A stretch of 64,000 nucleotides of DNA from Modicisalibacter muralis (GTDB lineage: Bacteria > Pseudomonadota > Gammaproteobacteria > Pseudomonadales > Halomonadaceae). Made by a program: the position numbers and the translations under genes. The stretch covers positions 1 to 64,000 of the forward strand of contig NZ_FNGI01000013.1 in NCBI RefSeq assembly GCF_900102945.1, written 5' to 3'. This document shows positions 8,872 to 17,272 of the stretch, in pieces. The notes under the pieces are model-generated. The model saw nothing but the letters and a program-made list of their open reading frames with translations, was not told the origin of the DNA and made no database searches. The number at the start of each line of letters is the position of its first letter. Positions within the stretch are counted from its first letter, which is position 1.

Positions 8872-10425
8872 TCAAGCGACTACGGCTTCACCCGAGGCGG
8901 CCATGATCTCTTCCTTGGTGACGTCGGCGCCGAACTCCGCCGATATCCTGCCGCGACTCATCACCACGATTCGGTGTGCAATGCTCAGGCACTCGCCGAC
9001 CTCGGAGGTCGAGAAGATCACCGCCAAGCCCTGGGCGGCCCCCTCGCTGAGCAGACGAAACACCTCGGCCTTGGCACCGATATCGATGCCGCGACTGGGT
9101 TCGTCGAGCAGGACGACCCGCGGGTGCGTCGCCAGCATCTTGCCGATGACGACCTTCTGCTGGTTGCCGCCGGACAGCGACCCGATGGCGGCATTTCCGC
9201 CATCGGTCTTGATATGGACGTTGTCGATAGAATCGTCGACGACGGCCTGTTCGCGCTGCCGCGAAGTGAACAGTCCCTTGGTGAATGCCCCGATGCTGGC
9301 GAGCGACAGGTTCTCCCCCACCGACATCGTCTGCACCAGCCCATCGCGCTGGCGATCCTCGGGAACCAGCACCAGCCCCTTGGCGATCCGCTCGGCAATG
9401 CTCAGCCGCGAAATCTCCTCGCCCTCCAGCACCACCCGCCCCTCGCTCATGGCGACGCGCCCGGCAACGCTTTCGAGCAATTCGGTGCGTCCGGCGCCCA
9501 TCAACCCGTATATGCATACGATCTCGCCGGCGCGCACGCTCAACGACAGGCGATCGACGACCGAGCGTTCCGGCACCGTGGCATCCGCAACGCTCACGTT
9601 CTCGAGCGACAGGGCCACCTCGCCCATGCGGTAGCCGCTCGGCGGCGTGCCAAGATCGAAGTTCTCGCCGACCATGTTGCGCACGATCCACTCCAGGTCG
9701 ATATCCTTGCGCTCGGCGTAGGCGGTCATCGCGCCATCGCGCAGCACCACCGCGTGGTCGGTGATCTGCAGCGCTTCCTCGAGATGGTGGGAAATGTAGA
9801 CGATCGAGACGCCGCGACTCTTCAGGTCGCGGATCACCCGGAACAGCACCTCGACTTCCGAGGCGCTCAGCGCCGAGGTCGGCTCGTCCATGATCAGGAT
9901 GCGCGAGTCGACCGACAGCGCGCGGGCGATCTCGACGATCTGCTGCTGCCCCAGTCGCAGGTCCTCAACCAGGGTCAGTGGATCGATCGGCTCATCCAAC
10001 TCCTCCATCAACAGGCGCGTCTGACGCTCCTCTTCCGCGTAGTCGACGCCCTTGACGCCGCCCAGCTCGCGGCCCATGAAGATGTTGTCGCGCACGTTCA
10101 GGTTCGGCGCGAGGCTCAGCTCCTGGTGAATGATCGAGATGCCGCGCCGTTGCGCCTGCGTGGTCGAGGAGAAGGTCACCGGCTCGCCATCGAGGATGAT
10201 CTCGCCCGAAGTGGGCTGGATCACCCCGGAGAGAACCTTCATCAGCGTCGACTTACCGGCGCCGTTCTCGCCGAACAGGGTGGTGACCTGGCCACGGTGG
10301 ACGTCGAAATTCACCGCTTTCAAGGCGTGCACGCTACCGAAGGACTTGGCGATGTTGCGCGCCGAGAGCACGGCCTCGCCGATGGCGGCTTCGGTGGCTG
10401 CATGGGTGGAAGCGTTGTGGCTCAT
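8872..10425 (-). CDS. Ribose-type ABC transporter ATP-binding protein (two-domain)
   Basis: A 517-residue fused ATPase with two nucleotide-binding domains, as in RbsA/XylG/MglA. Domain 1 (about 18-255) has Walker A GENGAGKST, signature LRLGQQQIVEIARALS, and Walker B ILIMDEPTSAL. Domain 2 (about 270-510) has a degenerate Walker A, YGLMGAGRTELLE, with the signature LSGGNQQKVVIGK and Walker B VVLLDEPSRGID. The asymmetric second site is usual for this family. The start overlaps the stop of the DUF2291 gene by 4 bases, which points to translational coupling. It powers the importer formed with the next two genes. Confidence 0.92.
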   Translation of the reverse strand: MSHNASTHAATEAAIGEAVLSARNIAKSFGSVHALKAVNFDVHRGQVTTLFGENGAGKSTLMKVLSGVIQPTSGEIILDGEPVTFSSTTQAQRRGISIIHQELSLAPNLNVRDNIFMGRELGGVKGVDYAEEERQTRLLMEELDEPIDPLTLVEDLRLGQQQIVEIARALSVDSRILIMDEPTSALSASEVEVLFRVIRDLKSRGVSIVYISHHLEEALQITDHAVVLRDGAMTAYAERKDIDLEWIVRNMVGENFDLGTPPSGYRMGEVALSLENVSVADATVPERSVVDRLSLSVRAGEIVCIYGLMGAGRTELLESVAGRVAMSEGRVVLEGEEISRLSIAERIAKGLVLVPEDRQRDGLVQTMSVGENLSLASIGAFTKGLFTSRQREQAVVDDSIDNVHIKTDGGNAAIGSLSGGNQQKVVIGKMLATHPRVVLLDEPSRGIDIGAKAEVFRLLSEGAAQGLAVIFSTSEVGECLSIAHRIVVMSRGRISAEFGADVTKEEIMAASGEAVVA

Positions 10426-11087
10426 TGCACGCTCAGCCTTACTGGCGTGACAAACCAGTTCTTCGGATTGATCAGCTTGAAGACGCCGGTGACCGAGAGG
10501 GTCTTGCCGGTCAGGTCGGCGGTGTCGATATCCGACAGAACCTGCGCCTTCATCGCGTCGTTGATCGCCGCGCCGGCATTCTGGTACTCGATCTGGTTGG
10601 TGAACTGGCCAAATTCGATATTGCCGGTGGCATCGCGCAGGTCCGTGCCATTGATGGCCGGGCCGGTTTGCACGCGGATCGTCAGTTCATCGGGCACGCC
10701 CTCGACATCGACCTCGTAGATACCGGAACTCCCCTCGCCTACGACACCGGTGAACGTAACGGGTATCACCGGGCCGATACCGGCCGACACGCCATACTTC
10801 TCGCCCGCCGCGGCCTTGTCCTCGGCAATGGCGGTGGCCAGCGTAGTGGCCTCGACGGCGCGGCTCTCGACGCTTTGCTGAATGCTCGGAAACTGCTCGG
10901 CGCCGTATCGCTCGGCCGAGAACGCACCGTCCGAGGCAGCCTTCTCGGAGCCGATCGGCACGACTGTGGTGTCCAGGGCCATGGCACCCACCAGGGCGAC
11001 CGCGGCAGCGATTGCCAGCGCGACGCCACGCCCCTTGCGGGGCCGCTCCACGGCTCTGATGTCGGCTTGTGAATTCATGGCATTCAC
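10422..11087 (-). CDS. DUF2291 family membrane-anchored periplasmic protein
   Basis: A 221-residue protein that I assign to DUF2291, a family usually encoded beside ribose-type ABC importers. It has one N-terminal membrane segment (RGVALAIAAAVALVGAMAL, about 20-38) and a periplasmic domain with FTGVVGEGSSGIYEVDV and LTIRVQTGPAINGTDLRDA. There is no lipobox Cys, so it looks like a signal-anchored protein. Its start overlaps the alcohol dehydrogenase stop by 4 bases and its stop overlaps the ATPase start by 4 bases, so all three are very likely translated as a unit. Its biochemical role is unknown; the position suggests an accessory function in uptake. Confidence 0.75.
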   Translation of the reverse strand: MNAMNSQADIRAVERPRKGRGVALAIAAAVALVGAMALDTTVVPIGSEKAASDGAFSAERYGAEQFPSIQQSVESRAVEATTLATAIAEDKAAAGEKYGVSAGIGPVIPVTFTGVVGEGSSGIYEVDVEGVPDELTIRVQTGPAINGTDLRDATGNIEFGQFTNQIEYQNAGAAINDAMKAQVLSDIDTADLTGKTLSVTGVFKLINPKNWFVTPVRLSVQ

Positions 11088-12196
11088 TCGCTTGGTATCA
11101 GCATGATTTTCAAGGCGCTGGAATCGTTCTTCATCAGCTCAATACCCTTGTGGAAATCTTCCAGGGGTAACTTGTGGGTGACCACGCCGTCGGTGGGAAA
11201 GTCACCGCTCTCGATGCCCTCAATCACATGCGGGTAACAGTAGGGCCCCAGGTGGGCGCCGAGCACATCGAGTTCCTTGCGATCGCTGATGATGCTCCAG
11301 TCCACGGTGACCGGGTCCTTGAACACGCTGAACTCGACGAAACGGCCCAGCTTGCGCAGCATCGCAAGCCCCTGCTCCACCGACTGGGGCGCGCCAGTGG
11401 CTTCGATGTAGATGTCGCAGCCGTAGCCGTCAGTCATGTCCTTGACGATCTGGACCACGTCCTCCTCACGCGGATTGAGCACCACGTCGGCGCCGAACTT
11501 CTTGGCCAGCTCGAGCCGCTCGCCGTGCAGATCGAGGACCACCAGCTTGGCCGGGCCGGATTTCTTGGCGGGACCGATCATGCCCAGGCCCAGCGTGCCC
11601 GCGCCGGACAGCACGACGATGTCACCCAACTGGATCTGCGCCCGCTGCACCGCGTGCATGGAGCAGGAGAACGGCTCGGTCAACACGATATTTTCCACCG
11701 GCACGTCTTCCGGCAGCTTGTGATTGATCGCTTCCTTGGGGAACTTCATGTATTCGGCCATGCCGCCGTTGACGTTGTTCTGGAAGCCATAGACATCATG
11801 CTTTTCGCACATCCAGTACTGGCCGCGATGGCAGAAGCGGCAATCCCAGCACGGCACGATCTGTTCGGAGATGATCCGGTCGCCGATCTCGAAGCCCTTG
11901 ACGCCCGGGCCCATCTTGACCACATGGCCGACGAATTCATGACCGGGGATCATCGGCGCCTTGATATAGGCAGGCTGGGTATCGTCACCCCAGAAGCTCG
12001 GCGCCCCTTCGAAGGCCTTGAGATCGCCGGCGCAAATGCCGCAGGCCTCGACCTTGATCAGGATTTCCTTCTCGCCGACCTCGGGCACCGTGACTTCCTC
12101 AAGCCGGTAATCGCCGGGGGCGTAGGCGACGATCGCGCGCATCGTTGTGGGGATAGCGATGTCCGCCGAAGAGGACTGGGTAAGCGTTTCGTTCAT
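11084..12196 (-). CDS. Zinc-dependent polyol/alcohol dehydrogenase, possibly EltD-like
   Basis: A 370-residue medium-chain dehydrogenase with a catalytic zinc site (CGICAGDLKAF, then GHEFVGHV), a four-Cys structural zinc loop in CWDCRFCHRGQYWMC, and a Rossmann motif VLSGAGTLGLGMIG. The start at 12196 (MNETLTQ) has GGAGG 5 bases upstream and is preferred to the Met four codons earlier. It is the first gene of the importer operon and starts about 30 bp downstream of an inverted repeat that I take as an operator. Zinc dehydrogenases next to DhaK/L, an RpiB homologue and an EryD-type regulator are known for erythritol/L-threitol oxidation (EltD in Mycobacterium), so oxidation of a tetritol to a tetrulose is proposed. 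Sorbitol- or xylitol-type substrates are alternatives. Confidence 0.8.
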   Translation of the reverse strand: MNETLTQSSSADIAIPTTMRAIVAYAPGDYRLEEVTVPEVGEKEILIKVEACGICAGDLKAFEGAPSFWGDDTQPAYIKAPMIPGHEFVGHVVKMGPGVKGFEIGDRIISEQIVPCWDCRFCHRGQYWMCEKHDVYGFQNNVNGGMAEYMKFPKEAINHKLPEDVPVENIVLTEPFSCSMHAVQRAQIQLGDIVVLSGAGTLGLGMIGPAKKSGPAKLVVLDLHGERLELAKKFGADVVLNPREEDVVQIVKDMTDGYGCDIYIEATGAPQSVEQGLAMLRKLGRFVEFSVFKDPVTVDWSIISDRKELDVLGAHLGPYCYPHVIEGIESGDFPTDGVVTHKLPLEDFHKGIELMKNDSSALKIMLIPSE

Positions 12197-12225
12197 GACG
12201 GCCTCCACTGATCACGCTTGATTTA

Positions 12226-12252
12226 TCATTTGATCCACTAATGCTCAAATGA
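12226..12252. promoter_or_regulatory. Inverted-repeat operator upstream of the polyol dehydrogenase operon
   Basis: TCATTTGA (12226-12233) and TCAAATGA (12245-12252) are a perfect inverted repeat with an 11-base spacer. It directly follows the proposed -10 element of the minus-strand promoter and ends 30 bases before the dehydrogenase start codon, a position suited to repression. It contains CATTTGATC, which recurs near the divergent kinase operon. The SorC-family regulator next door is the likely binder (inference). Confidence 0.55.
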
Positions 12253-12281
12253 ATTAACGCTTTTCAGTATAGCTGGGTCAA
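12253..12281 (-). promoter_or_regulatory. Putative sigma70 promoter of the dehydrogenase-importer operon
   Basis: Read on the minus strand, TTGACC (12276-12281) is followed after 17 bases by GTTAAT (12253-12258). The -35 matches five of six consensus bases and the -10 four of six. The proposed operator lies immediately downstream. Confidence 0.45.
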
Positions 12282-12408
12282 TGTCGGCGACGTGATTTTT
12301 GTCTTATACTTTAGGATATATCCATTAATAGATTGATTTTTATTATTAAAAGGGATTGTTAAACGAATTTCTTAGCGATGGCTTACGAATAGCATCGTTA
12401 GGAATGCC

Positions 12409-12442
12409 TGTTCATAAAAATCACAACATGATCATATGAACA
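12409..12442. promoter_or_regulatory. Second inverted repeat in the dehydrogenase upstream region
   Basis: TGTTCATA (12409-12416) and TATGAACA (12435-12442) are a perfect 8-bp inverted repeat with an 18-base spacer. The right half overlaps CATATGATC (minus strand, 12430-12438), the same motif found in the other promoters of this cluster. It lies about 130 bp upstream of the proposed -35, where a distal activation or looping site could be. The rest of the gap 12282-12514 is AT-rich with no reading frame I can support. Confidence 0.45.
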
Positions 12443-12514
12443 ACCATGGAGTACAAGCCGCTCGCACGAGAGCCGCTTGGCTACGAGACACAAGGACGGA
12501 TCATGGCGCGCCGG

Positions 12515-13489
12515 TCAGGAAGCGGCAGTCGCCTCATCCAGACGAAGAATGGTATGGGCATTGGTGACGCTGGTAGCCAGCGTGTCGACGACCCCGGTAC
12601 GCAACGCGCCCAGGATGCCGGCCGCCTTGGTATTCTCGCTGGCGATCGCGATGACGTCGGGAATCCGCGCCAGGTCGACGATAGTCAAGCCGATCACGCG
12701 CCCCTGCATGGGGGTCGCCGAGGGCTTGCCGTGAATGTCGATGAAGTCGTAGCCCATCATGTCGCCCACGGTTCCTGACAACCTGGCCTCGGCAATCTCC
12801 TGCGGGGAAAACCAGCCCATGCGAACCATATTGCTGTCTTCACTCAGGTCACCCACGCCAATCAGGGCGATATCGGCCCTACGGGCACGGTCCAGGGTCT
12901 GGCGAACCGTGGGGTTTTCATACATGGCGTCGCGCAATGCGGAGTTCTGCACCAGCGCCGGGGCATACAGCGTTTCACTGTCGCCGCCGAACTTCATGGC
13001 CAGGCGCCGGCAGATATGGTCGGGATTCATGTACTCCCCGGCGCGCAGCGACCCGCCGATCGCACAGACGAACGAACATTGCCGCTCGCCCTGCCCGAAG
13101 ACGTTGTCCGCCACCTCGCCGACATTGCGCCCCATGCCGACCGCGACGATGGTGCCGTCGAGCAACCGGCGCGTCAGATGATCGGCCACCAGGCTGGCCA
13201 CGCCCGAGCGCTGCACGTCGGGGTCCGCGTGATCGAGGGCGACCAAGGCGCGCTTGATACCGAAGCGCCGGATCAACTCCTGCTCTATCTCGGCACTCAC
13301 CGCCGGGTGCTGCCGCACCCTGACATCGACAATGCCTTCGGCATGAGCTCGCTTGAGCAGGCGCCCCGCCTTGACCCGCGAAATGCCCAGACGATTGGCG
13401 ATGACCTCCTGGGTCTCGCCCTCGACGTAATACAGCGTGGCAATTTCCGTCATCAACGAGATATCGGCGTTCTCGAAGCGCTCATTCAT
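12515..13489 (-). CDS. SorC-family (EryD-like) transcriptional regulator
   Basis: A 324-residue regulator with an N-terminal helix-turn-helix (TQEVIANRLGISRVKAGRLL, about 22-41) and a C-terminal sugar-phosphate-binding domain of the SorC type. The effector domain shows VAVGMGRNVGEVAD, IGGSLRAGEYMNPD and IALIGVGDLSEDSNM. The start at 13489 (MNERFENAD) follows GGAAGG by 5 bases; longer upstream forms have no ribosome-binding site. SorC proteins bind phosphorylated sugars or polyols and control adjacent catabolic operons; EryD of the Brucella and Rhizobium erythritol loci belongs to this family. The gene lies 78 bp downstream of the RpiB-like gene in the same direction and probably controls both arms of the cluster through the CATWTGATC sites. 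Confidence 0.85.
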   Translation of the reverse strand: MNERFENADISLMTEIATLYYVEGETQEVIANRLGISRVKAGRLLKRAHAEGIVDVRVRQHPAVSAEIEQELIRRFGIKRALVALDHADPDVQRSGVASLVADHLTRRLLDGTIVAVGMGRNVGEVADNVFGQGERQCSFVCAIGGSLRAGEYMNPDHICRRLAMKFGGDSETLYAPALVQNSALRDAMYENPTVRQTLDRARRADIALIGVGDLSEDSNMVRMGWFSPQEIAEARLSGTVGDMMGYDFIDIHGKPSATPMQGRVIGLTIVDLARIPDVIAIASENTKAAGILGALRTGVVDTLATSVTNAHTILRLDEATAAS

Positions 13490-13567
13490 GGCAACCTTCC
13501 TGTGCAACCGGGCAGTAGTGACCGGCACAAGATACCACAGGCTTCGCGACTGGCTTCGACACTCGGC

Positions 13568-14053
13568 TCACGTTTCGGGACGGTCGCGAAACGCCTCTTT
13601 TTCATAGTCGGCAATGCGCGCGACCTTTTCCGCCGACGCCCCGCCGTGGAACTGCGTACCCAGGAACACCGTGACGATGCTCTTGGCCAATTCAGGCCCC
13701 ACGACGCGCGCGCCGAGCGCCAGAATCTGCGCATCGTTGCTGGAGCGCGCCTTGCCGGCGGAGTACGTGTCGTGTGCCTGGGCCGCGCGAATCCCCTGCA
13801 CCTTGTTGGCCGATATCGCCACGCCGATCCCGGTGCCACAGACCAGGATGCCCCGCTCGAACTCGCCTGCGGCGATCGACCTGGCGACGCGAACCGCTAC
13901 ATCGGCATACAGCACCGGCTGTGCATTGTAGGTGCCGAAATCGTGCACCTCGTGCCCCAGGGCAGCGATATGCTCACGCAGCGCCTCCTTGAGTTCGTAC
14001 GCCGCCTCGTCACCCCCCAGGGCAACCCGCAACGACACATCGTCTTTAGCCAT
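13568..14053 (-). CDS. RpiB/LacA/LacB-family sugar-phosphate isomerase
   Basis: A 161-residue isomerase of the RpiB fold. The catalytic-site loop GILVCGTGIGVAISANK (about 68-84) is intact, with the base Cys in CGTG. Two RpiB positions are changed: the N-terminal GCDH motif of E. coli RpiB is GGDE here, and the segment RQHND is RSSND, so the two His residues that handle ribose-5-phosphate are absent. That argues against a housekeeping ribose-5-phosphate isomerase and fits a tetrulose-4-phosphate isomerase such as DerI/EryI-type enzymes. It is the first gene of the isomerase-regulator pair, divergent to dhaK, with GGGAGG 9 bases before the start. Confidence 0.82.
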   Translation of the reverse strand: MAKDDVSLRVALGGDEAAYELKEALREHIAALGHEVHDFGTYNAQPVLYADVAVRVARSIAAGEFERGILVCGTGIGVAISANKVQGIRAAQAHDTYSAGKARSSNDAQILALGARVVGPELAKSIVTVFLGTQFHGGASAEKVARIADYEKEAFRDRPET

Positions 14054-14126
14054 GAACCCGCGCCTCCCTATCTAACCATGCAAACCCGCCAGGATGATCC
14101 CGGCCATCGTTTGTTCAAAATATCAC

Positions 14127-14135
14127 CATATGATC
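14127..14135 (+). promoter_or_regulatory. CATWTGATC motif upstream of the isomerase gene
   Basis: CATATGATC lies 74 bases upstream of the isomerase start, in the 425-bp divergent region between this gene and dhaK. It matches the motif at 12227-12235, 12430-12438 (minus strand) and 14334-14342. It is a candidate regulator half-site. Confidence 0.4.
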
Positions 14136-14306
14136 TTTTGTAAAGCCCAAGAGCAATCGAACAGCGCTTTGCAACGTGGCAAAGACAGCGCAAAATTCTG
14201 CATAGATTAATATTCTTAAAACATAACGAACTGTTTTAATGGATAAATTACAGAAAGTATTGAAAGCTCACTACCAAAGTCTTAATCAGGAAACCTCCAA
14301 GCTCGC

Positions 14307-14342
14307 TTGACACAAGCAACACCAAAGCTTAAACATTTGATC
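14307..14342 (+). promoter_or_regulatory. Putative promoter and operator of the dhaK operon
   Basis: A perfect -35 TTGACA (14307-14312) is followed after 17 bases by a weak -10, TAAACA (14330-14335), and CATTTGATC (14334-14342) overlaps and follows it. The layout, with the motif abutting the -10, mirrors the dehydrogenase promoter. The remainder of the 14054-14478 gap is AT-rich and contains no gene that I can support. Confidence 0.45.
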
Positions 14343-14478
14343 ATCTTTGGAACATTATTTTGAAGCCGTTACGGGTCATGCGCTACCGCTCCTGGCACTG
14401 GCATTCGAGCGACGCCATCATGACCCTTCGGCCAAGCGCGACCCGATTCGCGACAACAACGAACAAGAGGACACCGCC

Positions 14479-15471
14479 ATGCAGCGCATCATCAACGATC
14501 CCGACAACGTGGTGGACGATGCCGTGAAAGGGTACAGGCGCGCGTCCCCCGATCTTTACGCCGCGACCGAGCATCCCCGCGTGCTGAAGTTCTCGGGAGA
14601 GACCGTGGACAAGGTGGGCGTCGTCACGGGTGGCGGCTCGGGCCACGAGCCTGCTTTCCTGGGTTATATCGGCGAGGGTCTCTGCGATGCGGTGGCGATC
14701 GGTGAGGTCTTTTCGTCGCCCACCGCCGACGCCTTTCTCGAAGCGTTTCGCGCCGCGAATCGCGGCCAGGGCGTCGCTTGTCTTTATGGCAACTACGCGG
14801 GCGACAACATGAACGTGAAACTGGCCCGGCAGATGGCTGAAATGGAGGGCATCGACGTCCAGACCGTCGTCGCGCGCGACGACGTGGCCTCGGCGCCCGC
14901 CGATCAGCGTGACAAGCGGCGTGGCGTGGCCGGCGAAATCATCATGTGGAAGGTCGGCGGCGCTGCCGCGGCACGCGGCGAGAGCCTGGATGAAGTCATA
15001 CGACTGGCGCAGAAAGCCGTCGATGCGTGCTCGAGCATCGGCGTCGGCCTCAGTAGCTGCACCATTCCCGCCAATGGCAAGCCCAACTTTTCGATAGACC
15101 CCGGCATGATGGAACTGGGCATCGGTCACCACGGCGAGCCGGGTATCGAGGTAGCACCGCTCACCGACGCCGATGCCATGGCAAGCGCCATGTGCGGCCC
15201 GATTCTCGCCGACCGGACGTTCGAGAATGGCAGCGAAGTCGCCGTGCTGCTATCGGGACTCGGCGCGACGCCGGTCATGGAACTCAACCTGCTGTATTCG
15301 CATGTCGCCGACCGACTGGATGCCGAGGGAATCAAGGTACACCGGACGTATATCGGTAATTATTTCACCTCGCTGGACATGATGGGCGCGTCATTGACCG
15401 TGGTGAAACTCGATGACGAACTGAAGGCCCTGCTCGACGCTCCGTGCCGCTCCCTAGCCATGACGCAATAA
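14479..15471 (+). CDS. dhaK: DhaK-family dihydroxyacetone/tetrulose kinase, substrate-binding subunit
   Basis: A 330-residue DAK1 protein (E. coli DhaK has 356). It has the phosphate-loop segment TGGGSGHEPAFLGYIGEG, the NYAGDNMN segment that carries the conserved substrate Asp, and ELGIGHHGEPGIE, where the His that forms a hemiaminal bond with the ketose is conserved. In this family the substrate carbonyl is held covalently while the DhaL subunit donates phosphate. The start at 14479 (MQRIINDPDN) matches the E. coli start MKKLINDVQD. DhaL follows after 35 bp. No DhaM phosphotransferase subunit is nearby, so ATP is the likely donor. Given the cluster, L- or D-erythrulose is a plausible substrate; dihydroxyacetone is the alternative. 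Confidence 0.85.
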   Translation: MQRIINDPDNVVDDAVKGYRRASPDLYAATEHPRVLKFSGETVDKVGVVTGGGSGHEPAFLGYIGEGLCDAVAIGEVFSSPTADAFLEAFRAANRGQGVACLYGNYAGDNMNVKLARQMAEMEGIDVQTVVARDDVASAPADQRDKRRGVAGEIIMWKVGGAAAARGESLDEVIRLAQKAVDACSSIGVGLSSCTIPANGKPNFSIDPGMMELGIGHHGEPGIEVAPLTDADAMASAMCGPILADRTFENGSEVAVLLSGLGATPVMELNLLYSHVADRLDAEGIKVHRTYIGNYFTSLDMMGASLTVVKLDDELKALLDAPCRSLAMTQ

Positions 15472-15506
15472 ACATCCCTGCCTGACCCGGTATCCAGGAG
15501 AAAACA

Positions 15507-16160
15507 ATGCAGTTCTTGAACGCATCCAACGGCACGGAAATCCTTGACGAACTTATCGGTGTCATCCTTGAAAATCGCACCTACCTGAGTGAAGTCGATG
15601 GTGCAATTGGCGATGGCGATCATGGCATCAACATGGCCAAGGGGTTTCGTCTTTGCGGTGAAGCCATCGAAGGAAAGCAGCTATCGCTGCACAAGGCACT
15701 GAGTAATCTGGCGACGACACTGATGGGCTCGATAGGCGGCTCGATGGGGCCGCTCTACGGTAGCTTTTTCCTCGGCATGGCCAATGCCGTGAAGGACAAG
15801 GACACCATCGACGCCAAGGCATTTGGCGACATGCTGAGCGGTGGACAGACCGCACTGCAGGGCATCAGCGATGCCCAGGTTGGCGATAAATGCCTGATCG
15901 ATACGCTGACGCCGGCAATCGCTGCCTATCAAAAAGCCATCGAAGCGGGAGAAAGTTTTCCCGCTGCCCTGCAAGCATTGAAAACAGGCGCGCAACAGGG
16001 TCGAGATTCCACCAAGGACCTGGAAGCCAGAATCGGCCGCGCTTCGCGCCTCGGCGAGCGATCGAAAGGCCACTTGGATGCCGGCGCCGTGTCGTGCTGC
16101 CTGTTGCTCACCCAGCTCGCCGACAGCACCGAGTCACGGTTGGAAACGGCCGCCGCCTGA
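15507..16160 (+). CDS. dhaL: DhaL-family kinase, ATP-binding subunit
   Basis: A 217-residue DAK2/DhaL protein that carries the nucleotide and transfers phosphate to the ketose held on DhaK. The metal-binding motif GAIGDGDHGINMAKGF (about 31-46) with its conserved Asp residues is intact, followed by MGSIGGSMGPLYGSFF and RIGRASRLGERSKGHLDAGA near the C-terminus. Length is typical of DhaL (about 210). It sits 35 bp behind dhaK and before transaldolase in the plus-strand operon. Without DhaM, an ATP-dependent split kinase is inferred. Confidence 0.87.
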   Translation: MQFLNASNGTEILDELIGVILENRTYLSEVDGAIGDGDHGINMAKGFRLCGEAIEGKQLSLHKALSNLATTLMGSIGGSMGPLYGSFFLGMANAVKDKDTIDAKAFGDMLSGGQTALQGISDAQVGDKCLIDTLTPAIAAYQKAIEAGESFPAALQALKTGAQQGRDSTKDLEARIGRASRLGERSKGHLDAGAVSCCLLLTQLADSTESRLETAAA

Positions 16161-16294
16161 ATCGACGAGTCGCCGAATCGGCGCCCGCGTCCCGGCTCGT
16201 CCATTCTCAAAGCTTCGACATTCTTGCCCACTTCCTGGTAGCGCCTCGGCGCTACCGCCATTTTTCGATTGCAGATCACGCCGGGAGTTATGCC

Positions 16295-17254
16295 ATGTCG
16301 TCCCGACTCGAGGCACTCAAAGCCCTTTCGCTGGTGGTGGCCGATACCGGCGACCTCGACGCGATAAAACGCTATCAACCGCATGACGCCACCACCAATC
16401 CATCGCTGATTCTCAAGGCATTCGACCTTCCCGGTCATCAGGGGTTGATCGATCGCACGTTGGCCCAGCTCAAAAACGGCACGCAGGAATCACAGGCGCG
16501 CATCGAACGTGGCGTCGATCACCTCGCCGTGGCCATCGGCAGTGAAATTGCCGGCCTGATTCCCGGACGAGTCTCGACCGAGGTGGCGGCCAGGCTGTCC
16601 TTCGATACCCAGGCCAGCATTCGCAAGGCCCACGAGCTGATCGAGCTGTATGACCGGGCCGGCGTCGACAGCGACCGGGTGCTGATCAAGCTGGCATCGA
16701 CTTGGGAGGGCATCCGCGCCGCCGAGCGTCTGCAGCAAGAAGGCATCCAATGCAACCTGACGCTGCTGTTCAGCCGCGCTCAGGCTCAGGCCTGTTTCGA
16801 TGCCGGTGTCTACCTGATATCCCCTTTCGTCGGGCGAGTCACCGACTGGTACCGAAAGGAGACCGGGCAGCAATTCACGCCGGACGACGACCCTGGCGTT
16901 CGCTTCGTTCGCGATGTCTGCAACGTCGCCGATGGCGGCAATTACGCGACCGTGGTGATGGGCGCCAGCTTCCGCACCGTCGACCAGGTCCTGGCGCTGG
17001 CGGGCTGCCATCGCTTGACCATTTCTCCGGCGCTTCTCGAGGAACTCGGCAGCAGCCACGGGCCGGTCAACCGGCGTATCGAGTTCCCGGGACGGCATAC
17101 CCAACCGCCCGCCCCGCTGGGCGAAAGCGAATTCCGCTGGAACCACAATCAGGATGCCATGGCCAACGACAAGCTGGCCGAGGGCATCCGTCGTTTCGCC
17201 GAGGATCAGGCTTCTCTCGAGAAGCTGATCGCTAAGCGCATGAACCTGCGATAA
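16295..17254 (+). CDS. tal: Transaldolase
   Basis: A 319-residue class I transaldolase (E. coli TalB has 317) that moves dihydroxyacetone between sedoheptulose-7-phosphate, erythrose-4-phosphate and fructose-6-phosphate. The substrate segment DATTNPSLILKA (about 31-42) and the Schiff-base Lys in VLIKLASTWEGIRAAE (about 129-144) are present, followed by CNLTLLFSRAQA. The start at 16295 has GGGAG upstream; the longer frame reaching back into dhaL is not used. It lies 134 bp after dhaL and 18 bp before transketolase. In this operon it would feed erythrose-4-phosphate into central metabolism. Confidence 0.93.
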   Translation: MSSRLEALKALSLVVADTGDLDAIKRYQPHDATTNPSLILKAFDLPGHQGLIDRTLAQLKNGTQESQARIERGVDHLAVAIGSEIAGLIPGRVSTEVAARLSFDTQASIRKAHELIELYDRAGVDSDRVLIKLASTWEGIRAAERLQQEGIQCNLTLLFSRAQAQACFDAGVYLISPFVGRVTDWYRKETGQQFTPDDDPGVRFVRDVCNVADGGNYATVVMGASFRTVDQVLALAGCHRLTISPALLEELGSSHGPVNRRIEFPGRHTQPPAPLGESEFRWNHNQDAMANDKLAEGIRRFAEDQASLEKLIAKRMNLR

Positions 17255-17272
17255 CTGCCACGGAGCCGACCG

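Noticed and set aside
8830-10719. A 629-residue plus-strand frame opposite the ABC transporter ATPase
   Set aside because: The minus-strand ATPase has complete Walker and signature motifs; the plus-strand product is a His/Arg/Asp-rich shadow.
15890-16294. Longer N-terminal extension of transaldolase overlapping dhaL
   Set aside because: The extra residues do not resemble transaldolase and cover the dhaL 3' end; the start at 16295 has a ribosome-binding site and normal length.
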